Shown here: positions 5,812 through 10,816 of the stretch, in pieces | Numbering within the stretch: the first letter of the stretch is position 1 | Layout: each line of letters starts with the position of its first letter | Source: Brumimicrobium sp965656195 | GTDB lineage: Bacteria > Bacteroidota > Bacteroidia > Flavobacteriales_D > Crocinitomicaceae | Length of the DNA stretch: 10,816 nucleotides | Assembly (NCBI GenBank): GCA_965656195.1 | Contig: CBFHJL010000095.1 | Location: forward strand, 1 to 10,816 | Direction of reading: 5' to 3' | Position numbers and translations under genes: made by a program | The notes under the pieces: generated by a model | The model's database searches: none | Told to the model about the DNA's origin: nothing | Seen by the model: only the letters and a program-made list of their open reading frames with translations

Positions 5812-6612
5812 CTATTTTTTCTTCTTGAGTTTCCGTGCTTTTCGTATTCGAATATTGAGGAATTCGATTCCTAACGAGAACACAATAGCAAAATACAAGT
5901 ATCCTTTTGGAATCGTACCAACACTCTTACCGAAAACTTCAGCATGCGATAAATGCGCTCCTTCTGTAACTAACAAGAATGCGATCAAAATTAAGAACGC
6001 AAGCCCTAGCAATTGCATACTTGGGTGTTTCTCAATAAACAACCTGATCTTATTGGCAAATACGATCATAACGGCCATAGAGATCACCACAGCAATAATC
6101 ATTAAAACCAATGAATGATTCGGGTTTGGGGACATTCCATTTGTCATACCCACGGCAGTCAGAATTGAGTCCAATGAAAAGATCAGGTCTATTAGCAACA
6201 CTTGCGTAAGAACCTGACCCATCGTGCTGTTCTTCGCTTTTTCTTCAACCTCTCCTTCTTCATCGATTTCTACTTTATCCATAATCTCAGAAGTTGCCTT
6301 ATACAAAAGAAATACTCCTCCTAGAATTAAGATTAAAGCCTCCCAACTTAAAGAAAAACTAATCCAGTCTTCATCGACTTCCCAAAAAGGAGTTTTTAAT
6401 TTTGTCAAATAAGAAACAAAAAAGAGTAAGATAATTCTTTGAACAAGAGCAAGCAAAAGCCCAACATTAGTAGCTTTTTTACGATTCGCCTCTGGTAGTC
6501 TTCCTGCGGCAATTGAAATAAATACAATGTTATCGATTCCTAGAACAATCTCTAAGAAAGTCAACGTAATCAATGCCATTATCGCATCTCCACTCAGTAA
6601 AAAATCAATCAT
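5812..6612 (-). CDS. TerC-family integral membrane protein
   Basis: A 266-residue polytopic membrane protein with about seven hydrophobic segments. The duplicated TerC core is clear: LEIVLGIDNIVFISI (20-34) in the first half and LIDLIFSLDSILTAVGMT (140-157) in the second, with the conserved aspartates at 27, 142 and 148 that line the metal site in this family. Other landmarks are GRLPEANRKKA after segment one, a charged cytoplasmic loop (VEIDEEGEVEEKAKN, 114-128), and SLGIEFLNIRIRK near the end. Relatives such as Alx, MeeF and YkoY act in manganese or metal-ion efflux and metalation of exported proteins; the tellurite-resistance name is historical. No cytoplasmic CBS or CorC tail is present. 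It lies 44 bases downstream of the helicase gene and has its own -7-like box. Confidence 0.95.
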   Translation of the reverse strand: MIDFLLSGDAIMALITLTFLEIVLGIDNIVFISIAAGRLPEANRKKATNVGLLLALVQRIILLFFVSYLTKLKTPFWEVDEDWISFSLSWEALILILGGVFLLYKATSEIMDKVEIDEEGEVEEKAKNSTMGQVLTQVLLIDLIFSLDSILTAVGMTNGMSPNPNHSLVLMIIAVVISMAVMIVFANKIRLFIEKHPSMQLLGLAFLILIAFLLVTEGAHLSHAEVFGKSVGTIPKGYLYFAIVFSLGIEFLNIRIRKARKLKKKK

Positions 6613-6634
6613 AATTCATTCTTTTTTGCGTCTT

Positions 6635-6642
6635 CAAAAGTA
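6635..6642 (-). promoter_or_regulatory. Candidate -7 box of the TerC-like gene
   Basis: TACTTTTG on the minus strand is a full match to TAnnTTTG, 22 bases before the ATG at 6612. A TTTG on the same strand (complement of 6658-6661, at the very end of the helicase gene) lies 15 bases upstream, a little closer than usual for -33. It suggests that the TerC-like gene can be transcribed independently of the helicase. Confidence 0.4.
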
Positions 6643-6656
6643 CAATTTTTAATAGA

Positions 6657-9600
6657 TCAAACTACTTTCTTCATGTTGAGGTCTTGCGCATAAATGAGAT
6701 AACCCTCAACATTCTTCATGCCCATCTGAATTAGTACTTGACAATAGTTTTGAACCTGTTGCTCATGTTTCCGGAGCTCTTTTCCTGTTTTAAAATCAAC
6801 AACTACCACTCCATTGTCTGTTTTTATGATCTTATCTGGACGCTTCACATGTTTTTCATCGATCAAAATATCTTGCTCACTAAGCACATCTATGGCTTTT
6901 GACATCAAATCTGCATATGTTGATATACCCATGATCTCTTTTACTTTGCCTACAACTTTATCCAACTGATCTAAATCTAAAAGATCCTGTTTTTTAAGTT
7001 GACTCACGCTATCATCTACTTCAGATAAAGTTGATGCATGAGAAAATAATAGGTGCAACTGATTTCCAAACAATTGATCTTCACTCAATACCTCCTCCTC
7101 TTTAAGTTCATCATCTTGCAGCGATATTTCAGGAAACCAAAGAAAATCATCAAGATCTTCAGGAACAAACCCTTCGTGAATTTTCCCTGCTCGTTTAATA
7201 TTGATTTCACTTCCAAGTTTAATTCGATTTTCAGAGGCTTCAATACCTAAATCGTTTGGAAAATTCGGTATTGCAGTATTGATCAATTGGCTCAACTTAG
7301 TATATCGAGTACTACTCTTACTTGGCCCTTTGTTATCCGTTAATGCGTAAACGCGATCTTCTGCTCTTGTAAAAGCAACATACAGGAGGTTCAATTGGTC
7401 TAGCAGGATCTGTTCGTACTCCTCTGTGTAAGATTGATCGACATAGCTAGGTACGTTTTTATTGGAGAGTTTTACATGCAGTATTTCATTATCTACTTCG
7501 AAGAATTGCTTCTTTTTATGCGGCTCAATCGACCAAGTCAAATCAGGTAAAATAACCACAGGAAACTCTAAACCTTTTGACTTATGGATAGTCATCAATT
7601 TTATAGCCTGATCATTTTCTGGAAGTTGAATATTTTCTTTATGCGCTTTTGATTCCCAATACTCTAAGAAGCTTCTGAGGTCTGGTCCGAAGCGTAAATC
7701 AAATTGCTGAAGTATTTCGATCAAATGATGTAGATATGGATTTTTGAGAATATTCAACTTCATCAATAGCACAAGCTTCTGACCAAGATCGAACATATTC
7801 TCGTACCCCATAAACAGTTCAGATTCACCTCCGAAAATTTGATTCATGAATAAATTAAAATCAAATCTACCCACTTTATTTTCGAGCCAATATGCATTCA
7901 TTGCAACAACAGGGTCTTCTCCTTTCACCCTGAAATAGCTGGTTGCGAATTTCATTTGAGCGGTCTTATTGGAGCTGTTTCTTCGCAATTTGAAATAATC
8001 AATCACGAATTGAACAGTTTTATCTGCATCAACAGAAAGACTATCCGAACTGATGACTTTAAACTGTTCCTCACACATGGAAAGTACCCTCGCGAGATGA
8101 TTACCCTCTTTCTTCCTTCTAACCAAAATACAGATATCACCAGGCTGATAGCCATTGGATATTGCCTGTCTCACTTTGCTCACTACAAAGCTATCTATGT
8201 GCTTTTTATAGCTATCCTCATTTTGAGTATCATACAACTCAAACTCCACATAACCACCTTCATTTTGCTTTGGAACCTGTTTTATATCCGAATAATAATC
8301 AGAGAAATGTTGAGGCAAATGATCAATTAACGTTTTAAAAAAAGCATTGTTAAAGTCTACAACTTCTTTTTTGGAGCGATAGTTATCATCTAAAGGTCGC
8401 TTCTCACCCATCGTCTTAAATTGCTGAGAAATTCTTGAAATCTCAGGATCATTTTCAGGATTATAGATACCAGGAAGACTTACAAACTGCTCTACCAGTC
8501 CATCTCTAAAGCGATAGATAGCTTGTTTAGGGTCTCCAACTATTAAGTTCTTGCGATTATTCGCAATGGAGTCTTCCACCAATGGAATTAAGTTCATCCA
8601 TTGCAGCCTACTCGTATCTTGAAACTCATCGAGCAAAAAGTTGTGAAAACGATTACCTAAGCGTTCGTATATATACAGCGCACTTTCCTTATTCAGCAGT
8701 TTAGCGATCATCGTTCCGAATTCAGAGATCCCAATCACACTATTACGCTCTTTATAATCCGAAAACTCTTGATACAAGTACTTTAGAAGCGCCATATCAA
8801 AAAAGTTCTTGTGCAATGTTTTGTAGAAGTAGTAGTCATCGAGTAAACTGGCTTCTAAGTTGAAAAATGCCCGTGTCCTCGCCATCAAAACTGGATCTAC
8901 GTTATGTCCATCCTTTATATTGTCTCCATCTATCGTTTTTTGCACCGTGACTGATACAGACCTTGGGTTATCCAATGATCGATCATCTAAACTTATGAAA
9001 TGAGCATAGATACCTTTAGACTTACCAGGGTAGTCTTCAGGAGAAGAATTCAACGATTCAAAATATTCCTTCAGGTCATTCTTTGAATTATTGTATTTCG
9101 TTTCTATCTGTTTTTTATTCGCAATGATCTGTTCGAGATCGTCTTGCTCGAAACTTCGTTTGAGGAGCATATGAATAAACTCTTGCTCTGTTTCTTTGGT
9201 TAGAACCTCAGCAAACTCGATGAGCTTTTTCCTGAAGTTCCATTTATTTCCTTCGTCAAGATTTGTCTTCGCATACTTAACAGTAATCTTGGTAATCGAC
9301 TCATAGCCTATTTTACCAATTTTAGATAACAATTCGTCAACTACCTGTTCGATGATCTCTTTTTCATCCAATACTACCTCAAAATCTTCTGGAAGCTCAA
9401 GATCTTTATTAAAGGTTCTAATTAATCTGAGACTAAACTTATCTATCGTCATTACATGAAAATCCTCATAACTATGTAGAATTCCACTTAATGTTTTTTC
9501 TGCATTTGATTTAATTTGCTCCTCTGATAGACCGGTATTCTCAGCAGTCTTGCCCATGATTGTTTCAGCCTTCTTCTTTAGTGCTTCAGGGAGAGTATCA

Positions 9601-9824
9601 AAATGACTCAACATATCCAGCGCTTCTATTATTCTCGACTTCATCTCCCAAGCCGCCTTGTTTGTGAAAGTCATAGCAACTACATGCTTAAAAGCACTTG
9701 GTTTTTTTGATTCTAAAATCGTCAATCCCAGATATTCTTGAACTAAGGAGAATGTTTTTCCACTCCCAGCGGATGCACTATATACGGTTAGTGGTTTGTT
9801 TTGAATCATGGTTTCAATATACAT
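6657..9824 (-). CDS. AddA-like UvrD-family helicase with C-terminal RecB-type nuclease
   Basis: A 1055-residue superfamily 1A helicase-nuclease. Helicase motifs in order (about): Walker A SASAGSGKTF (16-25), Ia TFTNKAAWEM (52-61), Walker B FLLDEFQDTS (396-405), III IVGDPKQAIYRFRDG (428-442), IV DDNYRSKKEVVDF (479-491), V IKLMTIHKSKGLEFPVVIL (741-759), VI LLYVAFTRAEDRVYAL (813-828). The C-terminus is a RecB-family PD-(D/E)XK nuclease: GNQLHLLFSH (920-929), RPDK then VVVVDFKTGK with catalytic-type D1010 and K1012, and QVQNY (1023-1027). All key residues are present, so it should be active. The expected role is ATP-driven unwinding and degradation of broken double-strand DNA ends to load RecA, usually as AddAB with a second nuclease subunit; no AddB gene is visible here. 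The first in-frame ATG (9824) is used. A TTG just before it or an ATG at 9809 (MIQNKPLTVYSA) is also possible, and the latter matches the compact N-terminus of relatives. Confidence 0.93.
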   Translation of the reverse strand: MYIETMIQNKPLTVYSASAGSGKTFSLVQEYLGLTILESKKPSAFKHVVAMTFTNKAAWEMKSRIIEALDMLSHFDTLPEALKKKAETIMGKTAENTGLSEEQIKSNAEKTLSGILHSYEDFHVMTIDKFSLRLIRTFNKDLELPEDFEVVLDEKEIIEQVVDELLSKIGKIGYESITKITVKYAKTNLDEGNKWNFRKKLIEFAEVLTKETEQEFIHMLLKRSFEQDDLEQIIANKKQIETKYNNSKNDLKEYFESLNSSPEDYPGKSKGIYAHFISLDDRSLDNPRSVSVTVQKTIDGDNIKDGHNVDPVLMARTRAFFNLEASLLDDYYFYKTLHKNFFDMALLKYLYQEFSDYKERNSVIGISEFGTMIAKLLNKESALYIYERLGNRFHNFLLDEFQDTSRLQWMNLIPLVEDSIANNRKNLIVGDPKQAIYRFRDGLVEQFVSLPGIYNPENDPEISRISQQFKTMGEKRPLDDNYRSKKEVVDFNNAFFKTLIDHLPQHFSDYYSDIKQVPKQNEGGYVEFELYDTQNEDSYKKHIDSFVVSKVRQAISNGYQPGDICILVRRKKEGNHLARVLSMCEEQFKVISSDSLSVDADKTVQFVIDYFKLRRNSSNKTAQMKFATSYFRVKGEDPVVAMNAYWLENKVGRFDFNLFMNQIFGGESELFMGYENMFDLGQKLVLLMKLNILKNPYLHHLIEILQQFDLRFGPDLRSFLEYWESKAHKENIQLPENDQAIKLMTIHKSKGLEFPVVILPDLTWSIEPHKKKQFFEVDNEILHVKLSNKNVPSYVDQSYTEEYEQILLDQLNLLYVAFTRAEDRVYALTDNKGPSKSSTRYTKLSQLINTAIPNFPNDLGIEASENRIKLGSEINIKRAGKIHEGFVPEDLDDFLWFPEISLQDDELKEEEVLSEDQLFGNQLHLLFSHASTLSEVDDSVSQLKKQDLLDLDQLDKVVGKVKEIMGISTYADLMSKAIDVLSEQDILIDEKHVKRPDKIIKTDNGVVVVDFKTGKELRKHEQQVQNYCQVLIQMGMKNVEGYLIYAQDLNMKKVV

Positions 9825-9937
9825 CAAACCAACTAATCTAGAGCGGATGACGTCTTAGTTTTATTAACAAATAGAACTTTCTTATGTAATATTTGTCACT
9901 TTCAAGGCATTAGGCCGAGTAATAACACCTCGAAATT

Positions 9938-9968
9938 TTGTTTTGATTATGTAAAATACGTATTTTTA
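9938..9968 (+). promoter_or_regulatory. Candidate promoter of the MbnP-like gene
   Basis: TTG at 9938-9940 is followed after 20 bases by TATTTTTA (9961-9968), which matches TAnnTTTG except for the last base. Only AATT separates it from the ATG at 9973, so the transcript would be almost leaderless. The composition is very AT-rich, so the match may be accidental. Confidence 0.25.
9953..9966. promoter_or_regulatory. Perfect 14-base palindrome upstream of the MbnP-like gene
   Basis: AAAATACGTATTTT is fully self-complementary and ends six bases before the ATG at 9973. It overlaps the candidate -7 box, a position suited to a repressor operator. No regulator gene is adjacent. Confidence 0.4.
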
Positions 9969-9972
9969 AATT

Positions 9973-10734
9973 ATGAAAAAGCTATCAAACATACTACTAT
10001 TAGGAACTTTAGCAGCATTCATCCTTGTTGGATGTAAAGAAGATCCTCCTGAAGAAGATCCTGCTGAGGACACAATGCAGACAAGAATTAACTTGGTCCC
10101 AACATATGATGGGGAACCTTTCAACTTTTTGTCAAGTTACATTACTCAAGAAGGATATACTATTGAATTCACAAAGCTGAATGTAATTGTGACCGATGTT
10201 AAGAACGGAAGTAACGTTCTCACTAGATCAATGGTCTATAAATTTGAAGATAGCCCAACTTTGATGTGGCAAGGTGAAGGAGAGTATACTGAGTTTCCAA
10301 ACCTCACCATGAATATTGGTGTAGGTGCAGATCGAAATAACGAAGATCCTTCAGCACTTCCTGCCGATGATCCGTTGAATATTCTCAACACAGATGATAT
10401 GCACTGGGGTTGGAATACGGGTTATATCTTCTTAATGATAGAAGGTAGAGCAGACACAACACAGGCTCAAACTGGACAAGACATTGCAACATTCACTTAT
10501 CACGTTGGTATGAATCAACTGCTTAAAAATGTTGAATTGAACAATCTTAACTGGCAATCTGTTTCAAATACGTTGTATGAAACCAACCTTACTGTTGATT
10601 TGTATAAAGTTTTTGACGGAGACACTGCTGATGTTGATATAAAAGAGAATAGAACATCACATACAATGCCGGGACAAGAACAATTGAGTGATATCGTAAT
10701 TTCAAACTTTGCAAGTGCTCTGAAACCACAATAA
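9973..10734 (+). CDS. MbnP-family lipoprotein (MbnH partner / copper-binding family)
   Basis: A 253-residue lipoprotein: signal MKKLSNILLLGTLAAFILVGC with the lipidated cysteine at 21, then an acidic proline-rich linker (KEDPPEEDPAED, 22-33). The mature domain has the features of the MbnP family: a TRINLVPTYDGEPF opening strand (37-50), a FTKLNVIVTDV strand (66-76), the hallmark DDMHWGWNTGYIFLMIEG (141-158), FTYHVGMN (174-181), and a late SHTMPG (229-234). In the methanobactin system MbnP is a periplasmic copper-binding protein whose tryptophan is oxidised to kynurenine by the di-haem enzyme MbnH; candidate tryptophans here are 99, 145, 147 and 194. No methanobactin genes are visible, so a general copper or metal role is inferred only from the family. 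It overlaps the next gene by one base (TAATG), indicating an operon. Confidence 0.88.
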   Translation: MKKLSNILLLGTLAAFILVGCKEDPPEEDPAEDTMQTRINLVPTYDGEPFNFLSSYITQEGYTIEFTKLNVIVTDVKNGSNVLTRSMVYKFEDSPTLMWQGEGEYTEFPNLTMNIGVGADRNNEDPSALPADDPLNILNTDDMHWGWNTGYIFLMIEGRADTTQAQTGQDIATFTYHVGMNQLLKNVELNNLNWQSVSNTLYETNLTVDLYKVFDGDTADVDIKENRTSHTMPGQEQLSDIVISNFASALKPQ

Positions 10735-10816
10735 TGAAAAGACTTCTGATCATATCTCTAGGAATTATTTTAATTTCTACCTCATGTAGAAAAGATGTTG
10801 TGGAGCGTTCTATAAC
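10734..10816 (+). CDS. Start of a lipoprotein gene, 3' truncated by the window
   Basis: The ATG overlaps the last base of the MbnP-like stop codon (TAATG), so the two genes are translationally coupled. The 27 visible codons give MKRLLIISLGIILISTSC followed by RKDVVERSI, a typical lipoprotein signal with the lipidated cysteine at residue 18. In this family the neighbour of MbnP is commonly a di-haem cytochrome c peroxidase-like protein (MbnH/MauG type), so that is the leading guess. No haem-binding CxxCH lies in the visible part, and the identity rests on context only. Confidence 0.75.
   Translation, partial: MKRLLIISLGIILISTSCRKDVVERSI

Noticed and set aside
5812..6612. Tellurite-resistance determinant
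   Set aside because: TerC is the family name only. No other ter genes are nearby, and relatives of this protein act in metal-ion export, so tellurite resistance is not supported.
6657..9824. Anti-phage defence helicase-nuclease
   Set aside because: Motif order and the C-terminal RecB nuclease fit the housekeeping AddA-like repair family, and no defence partner genes lie alongside.
9825..9827. TTG start codon for the helicase
   Set aside because: An ATG follows immediately and another lies five codons further on. There is no reason to prefer a rare start that adds one residue.

Overview
This window reads as chromosomal DNA of a member of the Bacteroidota (marine or soil Flavobacteriia/Cytophagia type). 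Four things point there: low GC content; lipoprotein and secretion signals ending in the form typical of the phylum (LISC, LVGC, ANGQ, MLAQ); promoter-like boxes of the Bacteroidota type (TAnnTTTG at -7, TTG near -33) rather than sigma70 TATAAT boxes; and an AddA-like helicase-nuclease of the kind found in this phylum. No insertion sequence, CRISPR array, tRNA, rRNA or phage gene is visible.

Left part (1-870). The tail of an unidentified plus-strand gene ends in a strong intrinsic terminator. An AT-rich leader with a long hairpin follows, then a small lipoprotein of unknown function. An 18-bp imperfect inverted repeat closes this block and probably terminates transcription from both sides.

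Centre left (892-4249). A minus-strand HxlR-family regulator is divergent from a tight three-gene plus-strand cluster: a membrane-anchored PEBP/YbhB-like protein, a secreted propeller-like protein, and a secreted Ig-like-domain protein. The junctions are a stop-start abutment and a 26-base overlap, so the three are almost certainly one transcript. The divergent region is dense with GTAAC/GTTAC half-sites overlapping both candidate -7 boxes, which suggests that the HxlR protein controls itself and the cluster. This regulator plus secreted trio is the best candidate here for a little-described system.

Centre right (4333-9824). Three minus-strand genes run, in transcription order, from an AddA-like UvrD helicase/RecB-type nuclease (double-strand-break end processing) to a TerC-family membrane protein (probably metal-ion export) to an unusual outer-membrane-barrel protein fused to a conserved KPVLYLYP...VEWGG domain. 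The last two appear to have promoter-like boxes of their own.

Right end (9973-10816). An MbnP-family lipoprotein, related to the copper-binding partner of MbnH, overlaps by one base the start of another lipoprotein gene cut by the window edge. By family precedent that gene could be the di-haem peroxidase partner, but the visible residues cannot show it.
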